Part shown: piece by piece, positions 1 through 12,126 of the stretch
Layout: each line of letters opens with the position of its first letter
How positions within the stretch are numbered: the stretch's first letter is position 1
Origin: Porphyra umbilicalis
Lineage: Eukaryota > Rhodophyta > Bangiophyceae > Bangiales > Bangiaceae
Assembly (NCBI GenBank): GCA_002049455.2
Contig: KV918784.1
Span: forward strand, 310,001-374,000
DNA: 64,000 nucleotides
Direction: 5' to 3'
The notes under the pieces: generated by a model
What the model saw: only the letters and a program-made list of their open reading frames with translations
Told to the model about the DNA's origin: nothing
The model's database searches: none
Made by a program: the position numbers and the translations under genes

Positions 1-592
1 CGGCATTGACAGCGGCTGCAGGGGGGGTGCTTCGACGGCTGAACGACAGGCCAGGAGAAGCGCCAACGTGATGATGGCCTTCGCCGAAGATGACACACTG
101 GGTAGGGCCGCGAACAGAGCGGGTCGGTGCTGGCACTGTCCTCGATGCGCGGGTTTTATGCTGCAAAGATGTCACGTCTGCCCCATGGAGTGGGCTAGCG
201 CTGTTGCCTGACGAACCGCCCGCGACACCATTGGGGTACTGCCGTCAAGGGCGGTCCGCGTGCGCCATGCAGCTCGCGTGACCCGACGCGATTGACGTGG
301 ACCATATCGAGCCCCCCCCCGAACAAACGACACGGAGGGCGTGTCAAGCAGTGTACCCGTCGCCGCGGATCTCTGATGACGCACTCGGTTTGTCGCATCG
401 AAAGCGACACGTAGGGATGGCCGGTGACGGCTACGCATGGCTGCAGCAGCGCCCAATGATCACTTCTCGATGTGAGCCCGGTGCGCCCGGTGCACCAATG
501 AGACAGGCCAGATCAGTCCGCTGCGTTTCGCCCAGCATTCGGTGGGCACAGCCGTTCTGATGATGATGACAACAATCCCGACCTCCAAGTGC

Positions 593-654
593 TGCAAAAG
601 TGTGCCTAATCGGCCTCTGCGGGGCGGTAGAGGCCGATTTGGAACTCTTTTGCA
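593..654. repeat. Imperfect inverted repeat (hairpin)
   Basis: Two 26-nt arms (593-618 and 629-654) are reverse complements with 4 mismatches and a 10-nt loop. The arms start TGCAAAAG and close with CGGCCTCT/AGAGGCCG. It may be a fold-back element or a terminal hairpin of a decayed transposon. No second copy was found in the window. Confidence 0.7.
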
Positions 655-1327
655 ACAGATGGAGTGCGGTTTTTTTGAGAGAACGGCTGTTGGTTCTACT
701 TCTTTGCGGTCATTTGTCGAAGGCCAATCTCATGGACGCGCAAAGAAGCACAGCGGCTTTGCGAGTCTGACCGTCACCCACGGACGTCCACATCATAAAA
801 TTGCAATCCGCGTCACAAGAACACACGAGTTGGGTCGTGTGAGAGCACGTCTATTGGTGCGCCAAATCGCCAAATTATAGCTACGGGCATGTCTATCGGG
901 CACCCATCGAGCCATATCGGTGGGCATTGAACCATAGCCGTCGCCATATTTGCAAGGGATGGCTGGCTGTTTGGCGATCGCCAAAGCGATCGATAGGGCG
1001 ACGTATGCGATTGGACACCCGGTGTCGTGCTCGCCGGCGGTGGCGGTGGGGACGCGGCAACCCAATTACCTGGGTAGGGAACGGCGGCAAAGCTAGGGAT
1101 TGAGACAAGCAGCGGAAACGGGGGTCGAGCATGAAAGGCTGCAGGAGCGGCATTGGTGGCGTGACGACGATCCGATCGGATGCTCGTCGTGTTGGACTCG
1201 ACCGGCGGAAACTGTGACGACGGCGCCGTTGGCGGCAACGCGCTCAGCAGGCGCATCACGGGGGTGGCGGCCGAGCACACCCCATGCAATCGGCGTTGAC
1301 ACCAGGCGGCGCGTGGGGGGACCAAAG

Positions 1328-1359
1328 AAGGTGCGAAGCGCAACGAACAGCCTCGGAGC
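1328..1359 (+). repeat. Short dispersed repeat, copy 1
   Basis: A 32-bp sequence (AAGGTGCGAAGCGCAACGAA, continuing CAGCCTCGGAGC) matches 25922-25953 at 31 of 32 positions, in otherwise unrelated surroundings. It could be the end of an unseen repeat family. Confidence 0.7.
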
Positions 1360-1599
1360 AGACATCCCCATAACGCCTGGGCAAGGCAAGCGCCACAGAG
1401 AAACAACACAGAAAAAAAGAGGAACAGCACAAACGATGCCGTGCAGGTGCGAAACAGCCAGTCCAACACAGATGTCCGTCCTGCCAGACTCGCCCGACTC
1501 CCCCCTTGTCCCGCTGCTGCCACCGTCACCCATGGCTGCGCCGCCAGCCGCGACATCTCTTGCCTGCCCCCCATGCCCGCACAACGCACTTGGCCGACG

Positions 1600-3400
1600 G
1601 GTGGGTCGTCTCGGGCGCACCCGACGCCAACACGGGCGACGCCGGCCGTTGACCGCCGCGGCGCCGCTGTGGGCGCACGCCCCTCCCCCCCCCCCGCGCC
1701 CCACCGCGTCGGGTCTCACCGCCGCCGTGTCGGCCCGGCGGGCGTATCGGAAGGCAGACGCATCGCGGCCGCTGCTGGCTCCTGCCGCGGCAATGTCGTC
1801 GTGCGCCCGCCCAGGGGGGGGACCACCGCGCGCAGCGGCGCGACGCCAACGCCGCGCCGAAGCTGCGCCGACGATGCGCCGACCGCGCCTGGGCGTCCGC
1901 CGTTGCGGCACCGTATGGCGCTACCGACGGCCGCCGCGCCCGCCGCCGCCGCCGCACCCGCCGCCCCCGCCGTCGGCTGCGGCGGTGTGGCACTGCCCGC
2001 CTCGGCGGCGGGCCGGTCGTACACGGCGCGCCGGGACCGCCGACGCGGGACCGCCCTCCGCCCGACGAATCTAGTGCTGTGCCCCGCGCTGCCGCCGCCG
2101 CGGTACGGCGGTGCCGGCGGCCACCACCGTGGAAGTGACGCCGGTAGCGACGACGGCGACACCGCCGCCGATGCAACGCTACTCGCGGTGCGGGGGGGGG
2201 GGGGGGGGGGATTGAGGGGCGAAGGAGTAGGGGGTACGCATGGCACCGCCGCCACTGATGGCGACGCGGCGCCCGAGGGCGAGCGGCCGCCACGCGCCGC
2301 GCCACCAGACGACGCGCGCGGCGCCATCGCCGCGAACGTTGCCGCAGGTGCGACGCGCGTGTCCGACCGCGCCCCCCCCCGTGGCGCGGCCGTGGCCGCT
2401 CAACACATACGGGGGGGACCCGCTGCGCGCTGCAGCGTAGGCGGCGGCGTCGGCGGCGGCACCCCCCGCCGCGCCGTCGCTTACCAGTGGCCACCCACCG
2501 GCGGCCGCGGCGGCGGCGGCGCCCGCCCCCGGTGGCCAGCCGCCCGCGCCGTCGCCCACGCGCCCTCGCCAACCGAAGCGTCGCCGCCACGGGCATACGC
2601 GCCGCTGCCGCCACGGGGACAAACGGCGCCCCCCCTCCCCCTCGCGCTCCCCCCCCAGTGACTGCTCGCCGCGGCGCCGCGCGCCGCCCTGTCATTGGCG
2701 CCGCCGCCGCCGGCGGACGAGCGTCTCGCGCCCATGGCAGCCGCCAGCCACAGCGGCGGGTGTGGCCGACGGCGGCCACGTCGCCGCCGCCCGCTCCGAC
2801 CGGCAGCGGTTGCAACGGCGGCCACGGCCGGCGGTGGTGCGCGCGCGCGTACTGAGCGAGGGGCCGCCGCCAATGGCCACACCCCCGCGCGGCGCGGCGG
2901 CACGCGCAGGGTGCAACAACACGGCGGCGCGACGCGGCCGTGGTCGGCCGCCGCGCCTCTCTCCACGCACCCGGTCCGCGTGCCACCGGACGCCGACCCG
3001 CGCGTTCCACGGCGGCAGCGGCGGCTATCCCCCCGGCCGTGACCCCACCGTCCCCGCCGACGACGGTCCCGTCACCGTTGCACGCGGCACGCGGCACACC
3101 CCACACGACGATCACACGGGCCACGTCGGCGGCGGCCGCCGTCGCCCGCGACGCGGCGGCGCCGTCGACCCACAGAGCCGCCTTCACGACAGCGGCCGAC
3201 GCGGCGAGCCACACCGCCACCACCCGCCGCAGCCGTAGGGCGGGGGGGGAGGGTGCACCGCCGGTGGCGACGCCGACGCCGCCCCCGTCGCTGGCGTGGG
3301 TGGGGGCGGCGGAGGCGCTGCTGCTTGCGACGCTGGGGCGTCGACGGCTGGCGGCAGCGGTGGCGGAGAAGGGGGCGGTGGGCCGCGTCGGAGGCGGGGG
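1600..3400. other. Extremely GC-rich low-complexity tract
   Basis: The stretch is made of CCG/CGG/GCC-type triplets with many homopolymer G or C runs, including 19 consecutive G at 2192-2210. Because A/T-containing stop codons are rare, long frames stay open on both strands (406 codons plus, 565 codons minus). Their translations are Arg/Ala/Pro/Gly compositional noise, so no CDS is called. It ends abruptly at the MITE at 3401. Confidence 0.7.
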
Positions 3401-4467
3401 CTAGTGTCTATTCTACCAGATAGCTCAATTGAGCCGCAAAGACTCAATTGAGTCGCATTTTGAGAGGTCTCTCGTGAACGAACAGTTCGTCAGACGCCGA
3501 TTCTGACGACGGAAATAGACTCAGCGGTGGCTGTTTAGTCTTGGGCGAACGACCCGAGCTTTAACTCACAGTCAATTTTCCTCAGGACGCATGGAAGCGT
3601 CAACTTTTTCCGCGTCCAGGGCGTCCGCCTTGAGGGCAGCAGGCTGTCTCCAGTTCGTCGCTTTCTGCTGTGCCCCCGTCCCTGAAGCTCGGAAACACTC
3701 CAGGCAGACTCACGGACCACGCAGCATCTACAGATGAGCCTGTTTCCCACATCTTCTCAACCTCCTACGTGGTGGTTTCCCTTCCAGGGGCAGCGAGCAC
3801 GAATGCAGGCAGGGGGGGGACAGGTGGTCCTAAAAGGCGAGCAACACCATGAGGGCGGTCTGAGAGCCCCAGAGACAAGAGATTGGGAACACAAGGGGAG
3901 GTAATATACGGTGAGGGGAGAGGGGCGGAGCGGGACGAAGGCTGGCCTGTGGCGTCCACCACCCTCTGTTTTAGGGCCACTCAATCCACCACTGGTCGAG
4001 GTGGTGCCAGTTCCTGTAGTGTTCAGAGTATCAGCAGGGTGTACCAACAGCCGTCCAAGCCCGCGGTGGCCATTATCCACTGCAGGGAGCGAGAGCAAAG
4101 GGTCACCGGCGAGGTCGACAGGGCTCGGTGCACTGGCATTTGCAAGATGAAATCGCCGTTTTCTCGCCATCTGGTGGGGGGGGGGAGCGGAGGGTCGACG
4201 TCGGACCCATCAAAATAGGCTTTCCTGGTGCGTTCAAGACTGTTTCTTTCTGTAGACATCGAGCTGAGGGGGTTGCCCTTCCGTGGAGCTGGAGCCGGTG
4301 GTTTGGCACCCCCTAGTTTTCTCTGGAAGCGCATCGACGTCAGTTCGTAGGCACCAAATCGGCCATTCTCATATGTAGGAACGCTGGGATCGACGATTTC
4401 TGTTGAGACTCAAATGAGTCAAAGGGATGGCTCAATTGAGTCGCACTCATGGTAGAATAGACACTAG
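3401..4467. mobile_element. MITE-like element with 18-bp perfect TIRs
   Basis: The stretch begins CTAGTGTCTATTCTACCA (3401-3418) and ends with its exact reverse complement (4450-4467). If CTAG is a duplicated target, the TIR is 14 bp. Just inside both ends lie palindromes of the type CTCAATTGAG: two on the left, and one plus a CTCAAATGAG variant on the right. There is no ORF that looks real, so it is a non-autonomous DNA transposon of 1067 bp. It sits 7 bp outside the left end of the large transposon copy 1, whose own end carries the similar palindrome CCTCAAATTTGAGG. Superfamily not determined. Confidence 0.8.
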
Positions 4468-4474
4468 GGGAGAG

Positions 4475-4496
4475 CACAGGGCCTCAAATTTGAGGC
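4475..4496 (+). repeat. Left terminal inverted repeat, copy 1
   Basis: CACAGGGCCTCAAATTTGAG aligns with the reverse complement of the right end (CACAGCACCGTAAATTTTAC) at 15 of 22 positions: CACAG, CC and AAATTT are kept. It contains the 14-bp perfect palindrome CCTCAAATTTGAGG. A further small inverted repeat, GTGGATC/GATCCAC, lies at 4530-4548. Confidence 0.65.
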
Positions 4497-7108
4497 AAAT
4501 CAAGGCTTCTCGATGCTTCTGTCAAATGAGTGGATCTATGCGATCCACCACATGTTCAGTTCATCCGGAAACTATTACGCGGCTGCATGCGCTGGCGGAT
4601 GTTCCAGTGACGCCTTGAGAAGAAGCCTGATCCAGAGTCTGCCGAAAGAGGTCCGTTCCACGTCTTGCCGCAAAGGGGGAAAAGTCTGGCGGCGGTGCAT
4701 ATGGAGGATGTGCAGCGGAGCACGTCGGCCAAGGTCACCCCGCTGGGCATGTAGTCGGTATCTTTCGCTATACTCTCCATGTATGCCATACGAACGTGTG
4801 AGGACCCGCGTACAGCATGTATAGTTTATTCTTCTTCCTAACGTCACAAGCACATACGCACAAAACATACGCACAAAGAGATACGTGCAACGCCCAGTGC
4901 GTCACGACCACTTTCGGACGCTGGCGCACAAGCGGCGGTTGTCTCAGCATGTCTCAACCGGAAAACCGTAGCCACAGAGACTGCTCGGCTCGTAGGGCAT
5001 CGGAAAGGCACGCCGTCCAAAAGAGAAGAAAAACGTAACGAGCGCCAAGGCAACAGCAGAATAAGAAAAAGGTTCCAACACTCCCCCATGAGCACGAGCG
5101 TGACAACATCAGCGTGGTCTCAACTCCCTTTCCCAAGCCCTCACCCCCGACCTCCCGTCTGGCAGTCCCCGCCCCTCGGCCCTCCACAGTACCTGCACAC
5201 GCTCCACCTGCATGCCACGACCAACAAAGAAGTAAAAAACAGGCGCCAGAGCCACAACCGAGCCATACAAAGGTTGCCGCTCCAGAGTCAGAAAACTTCC
5301 AGTCAGAAAAACTGCCAACAGCACCTACCCCATCTCATGACCAGGAGCGTGACGACACCGCTACTGTCCCACCCCCTACCCCCGCACCCGACATTCCACC
5401 CCTCGGCCCTTCACACCACTTGACTCAACATACGCAGAATCACAGCTCCAATCAAGAAAAAAATCGTAGCAGGCGCTAGAGGAACAGCACAGTCAGAAAC
5501 AGGTTCCAACAGCTTACGTCCGTTCTCATGGCTGGGATAGCGACGGCACCACCGCGGCCTCACCCCCCATCCCTCAGTGCTTCACGCCACGTGCCATCTC
5601 AACCAGCGTAACACCACCCACATAATGTACCTGATGCACGACCCCATGACTTATAGCCAAAACCAGGGAACGAGCATACATTCCGTACCCGCTGGACACC
5701 AGGGCAGCGAGATGGGCAGAGCGGCGCCAGGCGCAGCGCACATCAGCGGGAGCGGCGCGTCAGGGAGCAGCGGGGTAGGATACCGGCGGCGTCACGGGGA
5801 CTTGCACGTCAGAAAGGAAGACGGGCGGGAGAGAAGGGCAGCGTGAGAGGCACCACCCCGCAACGGGGAGCGCGACGCCAGGGAGCAGCAGGGGGGGGGG
5901 CACCGCCGCTCCACGCCCAAGAGCAGGACGCCAGGGACAGGGAGGAACGGGTGGGAGGGAACCGCGGGAGGAACCACCGCGCCACGGGGAGCGCGACGCT
6001 GGGCAGCAGGGGGGGGCACCGCCGCGCCGCGCCCAGGAGCAAGATGACAGGGTTGGGGAGGGTCGGGTGGGAGGGAACCGGCACCACGGCACCACCGCGA
6101 GCGGCGCGCCAATCGGGACGACAGTGCGCCGCTTTGGGCGCGCAACGGACCTGAAAAACCTCATTTCAATATATGGACCCCCATAAGCTCGAAGTAGCAC
6201 ACCTCTTACTGGGGGCGCGTTCGAGAAGACACCATGGGCTGCGATTGCGCAAACGTCTTACGGTAGCCTCCCCTCCTGCACACTACTATTCCTCGACATC
6301 AAAACCCTGTGGCATGAGGGGTGGGGGGCAGCGGAGGGGTGGAGCATGGACAACCAGTGGGAAGCGGCCCGCCGCCAAACCCGACTGCGCGGGCAGCACA
6401 GGGAAGGGGCACAACAGCCGCTCAGCGGGACGCGGTGTGCCACCACCACAGACCACGTCGGTGGCAGGGGGGTGGGGGGGGGGCGCACGCCTGACAGCCA
6501 CAGAGCTGCTGTGCGCCGCCATCGTAGCCCACGCGGGCAGCGGGGGGAGGAGGGGGGACCACAGGCTGCCGCCGAGAATTGGCGCACCGCCACCCCAGTC
6601 ACCGGGGCTGGCAGGGGGGGGCAGAGAGGGGGCAGCAGGGTGTGGTGGGGAATGGACAGTCACAGAAAGGCGGCGTGCGCCACCGCAAAAGTTGTTGGTC
6701 GCAGGGGGGGCGCTGGGGGGGCAGCACAAGTGTGGAGGAGCAGCGAGAGCCACCGGAAAGGGGCGCCCTATGCACGTCGGAATCAGGATGAGGCGGGGTG
6801 CCAGCAGACTGGGGGGACAGTCGGCTACGGGCTGTGTGACAAGGGAGGGGCGGCAAGAGCTGAGAGGGCGGCACCTCGTCTGGCGAGGCTGAAATGCGGG
6901 GGTGCGTCCGCAACGATGTCGTATTTAATGGTGTCACGCCACCGACGAGAAAGCAGCCCTCCGATGGCATCAGCAAACGACAACAAGCACCTGACCCGCC
7001 ACCCCTCATGACCTCCCACCCCAACCCACCCAGCTGCCCATCTTGCTCCCGCCTGGTTTTTCCTGCACAACCCACCAACCTTCTTCTCATCGGCATCGCC
7101 CACTGCTG

Positions 7109-7192
7109 GGTGTTGACAGGGAAGCCATACTCAGCGGGCGATGGTACTGCCACCATCGCCTGGTGAGTATGTACGGCTGCCCTGTCAACACC
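7109..7192. repeat. Conserved 84-bp hairpin, copy 1
   Basis: Arms of about 40 nt (GGTGTTGACAGGG...GGCGATGGT / ACCATCGCC...CCCTGTCAACACC) flank a short loop. The same structure is in the other two A arms. Immediately downstream, a ~50-bp segment (GTTGAGTAG...CCACCATCT...GGTAAGC) occurs twice, near 7193 and 7279. Confidence 0.8.
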
Positions 7193-7659
7193 GTTGAGTA
7201 GTCCCACCATCTCGGGCGAGGTAAGCCACGGTCGCCCGCTGCCACCGTCGCCCGGTTGCTGCAGCTGTGCAGTCGACAACGTTGAGTAGCCCCACCATCT
7301 TGGGCCAGGTAAGCAACGGTTCCTTTTGTGGTGCTTGTCTTCATGTTTTTTTCTTCTTGATTAAATTTACGAAAAGTACACTTCCGGTGCGCGACGCTCC
7401 GAGGAGCGCCGCGACCCGCGCCCGTCCTCCCGCACGCCACCGGGGCTCTTGCTATCCCGCCAGCCGCCACGCCGCGCGGTGTGGCGCACACAGGTAACGA
7501 GAAAAAGGCGGAAACCACAACGGGCGGCCACGCTCGTGGGAACAAAAGGGCGCATTCGCGTCGCTGGCAGACGGCGCGGCCGCGACGACCGCGCAAGGTT
7601 CCGCAAAGGACCCCGCGGGGAGCGCCAGACGCGAGCCCGCTGCGGCACACGCGCAGCCA

Positions 7660-8640
7660 GTCTCCGGTGGGTAGCAATCGCGGCTGACACCGCCGCGGGC
7701 TGCCGGGCGGGGGAAGGCGGCAGGCGGCGGTCGCGGGAGGGCGGGGAGGGCGGGGGGGAGGGAAGGCTGTGAGGGTAATAGCGGGTGAGGCCTACGTGCG
7801 CTGACGCTGTCGCCCGCTGCCGCCGCGCCCGGCGCACAAAGCATAACAGAGGCGAGCACTGCAGGTGGGGCACGACCCCCCCCTGCCTCCTTCCGCCACG
7901 CCCAAGTGGCGCTGTCCGTATTTCAGCGCCGCGGAGAGCGGCGCTTGTGGCCGCCGCGCGCGGCGGCCGATGGCGCGAGGCGCGGCGCCGGCGGGGCGAC
8001 CGCGGGGGGCGTGGTGGGTCGGGGGGGGAGGGTCGGGTGCACGCACGGCCAGGCGACGGCGGGTAGCAATGTCAGCGGGCACCGCCGCGGGCGGCCGGGC
8101 GGGGGAAGTCGGCAGGCGGCGGCCGCGGGAGGGCAAGGAGGGTGGGGGGGGGGAGATGCGTAGGAGGGTGGCAGCGGGTGAGGCCGACGTGCGCCGACGG
8201 TGTCGACCGCTGCCGCCGCGCCCGACGCGCGAAACACAACAGGGGCGAGCACCGCAGTCGGGCCACGACCCTCCCCCGCCTCCTCCCGCCACCCCCAAGT
8301 GGCGCCGTCCGTATTGCAGCGCCGCGGAAAGCGGCGCTGGCGTCCGCCCCGCTCGGTGGCCGACGGCACGAGGCGCGGCGCCGGCGGGGCGACCACTGGG
8401 GGCTTGGTGGGTCGGGGGGGGTAGGGTGGGGCGAATGCGTGGCCAGGCGACGGCGGGTAGCAATGGCGGCGGACACCGCCGCGGGCCGCCGGGCCGGGGA
8501 AGTTGGCAGGCGGCGGTTGCGGGAGGGCGGGAAGGGCGGGGGGGGGGGGATGGATGGGAGGGTGGTAGCGGGTGAGGCCTACGTGCGCTGATGCTGTTGC
8601 CCGCCGCCGCCTCGCCTGACGCACGTAACAGGGGGCGCGT
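7660..8640. repeat. ~390-bp tandem triplication, copy 1 only
   Basis: The segment beginning 'ggtagcaat' and ending in 'gaggcctacgtgcgctga' recurs at about 7672, 8057 and 8456. The two other A arms carry it once (49444-49580, 58504-58640). G-rich, with no credible coding content. Confidence 0.75.
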
Positions 8641-9303
8641 TAGCGAAGACACCCGGGCCTTAGGATGAATAGCGCAATTGTCTAACTAAAAAGCGCGATT
8701 GCGAAAACACAACGTATGGACTTTGAAAAAGATGTAGAGAAAGTCGAGCGGCGCGGGCTTCGGCTTGGGCGGCGGCGTGCGCTCGTTGCCGTCACGGCGG
8801 TGGCACACACCAGCCGTCCTAAAACACCCACCGCACAAAAAGGAACGCTCGGTGAATGCCAGCCGGCCGCCTCGTCCCTGGGTGCGCCGCATCGGGTGCC
8901 GTAGCCAGGCCCGTTTTCCCCTAGGCTCTCGGCTCTGTTGAGCGCTCTGCTACGACGGCCACCACCGCACACCTACTTTCCTCATCGTCTCATGTCGGAG
9001 GAGCTGCTGCTGGGTCTTGATGCATTTGCTTGTTGTTCATGCTGGAACGGCTCGTGGAGGTTGGAAAGAACACGGAGTAACAGAGAAACACACCCTTGGA
9101 AGACTGCCCGACCATCATCGTGCCAGTCTCCAAATCATCCCACCCCACACACGGGCAGTGCACAAAACAACAGCAAAAAGAAGCGATGGCAGACCGAAAT
9201 ACGCATGTACAGCCTCTCTCCCACGACACAGGATTGTGCCTCACACAGAACATAAAAAAACAAGAGTGCACCAGCGCAGTGCACCAGCACAAAAAGGCCT
9301 AAC

Positions 9304-11460
9304 TCACCAGTCATCAGGGCCTTCCACCTGAGGCGCCGCGGCACCTGCCGCCTTCATCACAGCGTCTTCCTCCGATTCGGAGTCAGTCGCCAGCGCGGCC
9401 GAGTCGGGGGCAGGAAGAGCACCGGTCATCGCCTCCGTCATCGTGAGCAGTAGAAGGTCGAGCCGCGCGCGCGTCGACAGGCGCGGCATGACCAGGTGCC
9501 GCTGGAACGGTCCAACCGTGTTAGTCATGATGTCCCGTGCCACCAGCTCCTTCCACATTGGGCTGTTTGTGGCAATCGTGCGGCGGAGGCTCATGGCAAA
9601 GATCTTGAGCGCGATCGGCTCCGTGGGAGGAATAGACCGTGTCAAGCATTGGATGATGGCATCGGCCTGGTCAATGAAGCAGCCCTCTTCCGCCAGCACG
9701 CGGCCGTTGATCTGCGCGCTCCCTTCCACCACATGCGCCGCGTTAACTGCAGCCGGCACGCCTGATGGTGTCACGATCCGCGACGTCGTGTACGCAAAAA
9801 ACGCCGAGCCCGCCGCTTCCGCAGCAAGTGGCTCGTCCGCATTTGGAAACGCCAGCCGGATCCGCACCGTGACGTCCTCGTGCACTAGAAAGAACCCGAA
9901 CTCGTTGTAGAACGCGACACGTGCGGCAGACCGCCCATCCGCCAGGTGGTTGAGCAGTAACGCGACCATGGCCTTGTCGACATCGTCCTGGCCATCTATT
10001 ACAAAGCTGGCCTTATCCGTAAAGATCTCGGGTACGGGGGTGGCCAGCTGCTGCCTCTTGTAGTAGCAAAAACGGTCCCATACACGACACGCTCGAAGTT
10101 CTCGCGGACCCATCGGTTGTACAGGCGGCGCGACGGAGGGAAGAACGGGGTGACGGCGTCCTCCTCCTTGGCCTTGTCGACGGCGTCCTCCTCCTTGGCC
10201 TTGTCGACATCGTCCTGGCCGTCGACATCGTCCTGGCCGTCTATTACGAAGCTGGTCTTGTCCGTAAAGATCTCGGGTACGGGGGTGGCCAGCTGCTGCC
10301 TCTTGTAGTAGCGCAAACGGTCCCATACACGACACGCTCGAAGTTCTCGCGGACCCATCGGTTGTCCAGGCAGCGCGACGGAGGGAAGAACGGGGTGACG
10401 GCGTCCTCCTCCTTGGCCTTTTCGACATCGTCCTGGCCGTCGACATCGTTCTGGCCGTCTATTAAAAAGCTGGTCTTGTCCGTGAAGATCTCGGGTAGGG
10501 GGGTTGCCAGCTGCTGCCTCTTGTAGTAGCGCAAACGGTCCCATACACGACACGCTCGAAGTTCTCGCGGACCCATCGGTTGTCCAGGCGGCGCGTCGGA
10601 GGGAAGAACGGGTGATGGCGTCCTCCTCCTTGGCCGAGTGGAGCCTCTTCAATAGACGCACAACTCGCACCTTGTACGACTTCCGTAACAGCGGAACTTG
10701 TACCGCGTTCGCCACGGCCGACCGCACGTGGCTCTGGCTCATTCCCGTGACAGGGTGATTTGCTGCCGCAGTGGCCGCGACATGCGCGGTGACGGACGCC
10801 GTCACACGCTCCGTGATGACCGCCGCGCTTGCTGCGGACGTCGGCAGGCGCACCTCGAGGGCAAGGATACGGTCCGTGACTCAGCCCTTGGCCTCGCCGA
10901 CGACGAGCTTGATAGTAGTCCTTGGCCTCGCCGACGACGAGCTTGATGGCCTTCAGCGTCTTCGAACGGCGCTGCCGACGACGGAGGCTCTGTCGCGGCG
11001 ACGGGGGAGAAGAACCATTGCTCATTGCTGGCGCTTGCACTCGCGCTACTGCGTCTACTGGAACTACTGACGTGCCGGAGCGCCCGCTCCCGTGCTTGCC
11101 GGCGGGCGACCGCCGACCACTTCCGGCTCTCGAGCCGTCCGCCGAGTTATTGCCCGTCCTGTCCTGCGTGTCGGACAGCATGCTGGCTGTGGCAATCCGA
11201 CAAGAGGTAGCGATTCCACCACGGGCCCCAGTGGGCGCCGACGGTGAAGGTGTCCCGGTGGTGGCTGCCACGTCCGTCGCGGCGGGTGTGGCAAGACGAC
11301 GATGCTTGTGTGGCGTCGTCGACGCGGACGCGTTTGGCGCCGTGCGGCAGGTCGGCCGCGACGAGGCCGGAGAGGAAGAGGAACCAGCTGGTCCAGGTAC
11401 AGCCGCCACTGCTGCCGCTGACGCCGCATCGGCGCGACCGCGGGGTGGGCGGGACGGCAT
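9304..11460 (-). pseudogene. Decayed copy of the 551-aa transposon ORF
   Basis: Homologous to the intact minus-strand ORFs at 51051-52706 and 60112-61767. The C-terminal part (9304-9960) is readable and ends DDW like the intact versions. The middle is expanded: a block encoding 'NFERVVYGT...EIFTDK...DGQDDVDKA' is present about three times between 9970 and 10640 (starts near 9987, 10231 and 10449), with frame changes between the blocks. A second small duplication (10885-10955) repeats the segment coding for the basic helix. The reading frame is therefore split into several overlapping frames and cannot make the full protein. Confidence 0.8.
9970..10640. repeat. ~220-245-bp tandem triplication inside the 551-aa ORF remnant
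   Basis: Three direct copies with starts near 9987, 10231 and 10449; intact copies have one. Short sub-repeats of 'tccttggccttgtcgac' and 'atcgtcctggccgtcgac' lie between them, which fits replication slippage or unequal exchange. Confidence 0.8.
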
Positions 11461-11812
11461 CGCGTCGGCACAGCCCGGCGGAGAAGGGAGCAGGGCACGG
11501 AAAACGGAGGCCGACCCAATGGATGCAAGCTGACGCAGGTGCTGCCCGGTGACCAGCCGGTGGCTTTTTAACGAAACGCACGACGATCAATGGTCCAGGC
11601 CGGCGGCGGCGCTCAAGGCGGTCCAGTCCACTGCCTGATCGTCTGCCACCCTCGACAGCGTCGTTCCACGAGCAGCACCTCGCATCTGCAGGAGCCGTGT
11701 CCAGGCTCCCCAGAGGAAATGGAACCGACATAACCATCGCGCTGAGAGCATACCTCCAGGGCCCTTCGCCTTTCCGGCATCGGGGACGGGTCGGTCATCC
11801 ACGTCACCGACC

Positions 11813-12126
11813 GACACTCAAACGACGAGCGCCCCACGGACGGAAACTGCGTGCCAGTGCAGGAGACACGGCGACGGGGTGCCAACGGACACGACCGCAC
11901 CCCCCCTAGCAGCGACAACGTGCTGCTGCTGGGGTGTAAGCAGCGCGGAACGGTCACAAGCCGAAACAGCAATCAGGGCGTCTGTCGCCGCCACCGGCGG
12001 CTGCCATGGCCACCACGCCGCCACCATCCACCGCTCGCCGCTGCAATTGATGACGCGGTGGGGTGGGGGCCGGCCAGCACTCGCGCGGACAGCGGCGGGG
12101 ACTACCTGCCGGGCACGTCTAGGCCT
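11813..12126. repeat. 314-bp unit, single copy plus partial (copy 1)
   Basis: From 'gacactcaaacgacgag' at 11813 to the next unit start at 12127. The other two A arms have two full units plus the partial one. The GC-rich open frames running through these units are repeat artefacts. Confidence 0.75.

Larger units (their letters stand above)
1..1600. other. Unassigned DNA, no gene recognised
   Basis: Only short, overlapping open frames on both strands are present, and none has recognisable motifs. The stretch holds a 62-bp inverted repeat and one short dispersed repeat, listed separately. G+C rises steadily toward 1.6 kb. I see no convincing exon, promoter or RNA gene. Confidence 0.5.
4497..9303. 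other. A arm, non-coding part, copy 1
   Basis: Long stretch without a convincing gene. It holds degenerate units of about 200-235 bp near 5.03-5.58 kb (recurring 'cagaaa...ccaaca...catga...gcgtgac'), a GC-rich G-tract region at 5.85-6.9 kb, one copy of a ~147-bp unit near 6.48 kb that is tandem in other copies, a conserved hairpin at 7109-7192, and a ~390-bp triplication at 7.66-8.64 kb. A Pro/Ser/Thr-rich open frame here is broken in this copy and in copy 2, and open only in copy 3 (55291-55953), so it is not called. Confidence 0.5.

Noticed and set aside
1526-3223. 565-codon minus-strand open frame
   Set aside because: It lies in the extreme GC tract, overlaps an equally long plus-strand frame, and translates to Arg/Ala/Pro/Gly noise without domains.
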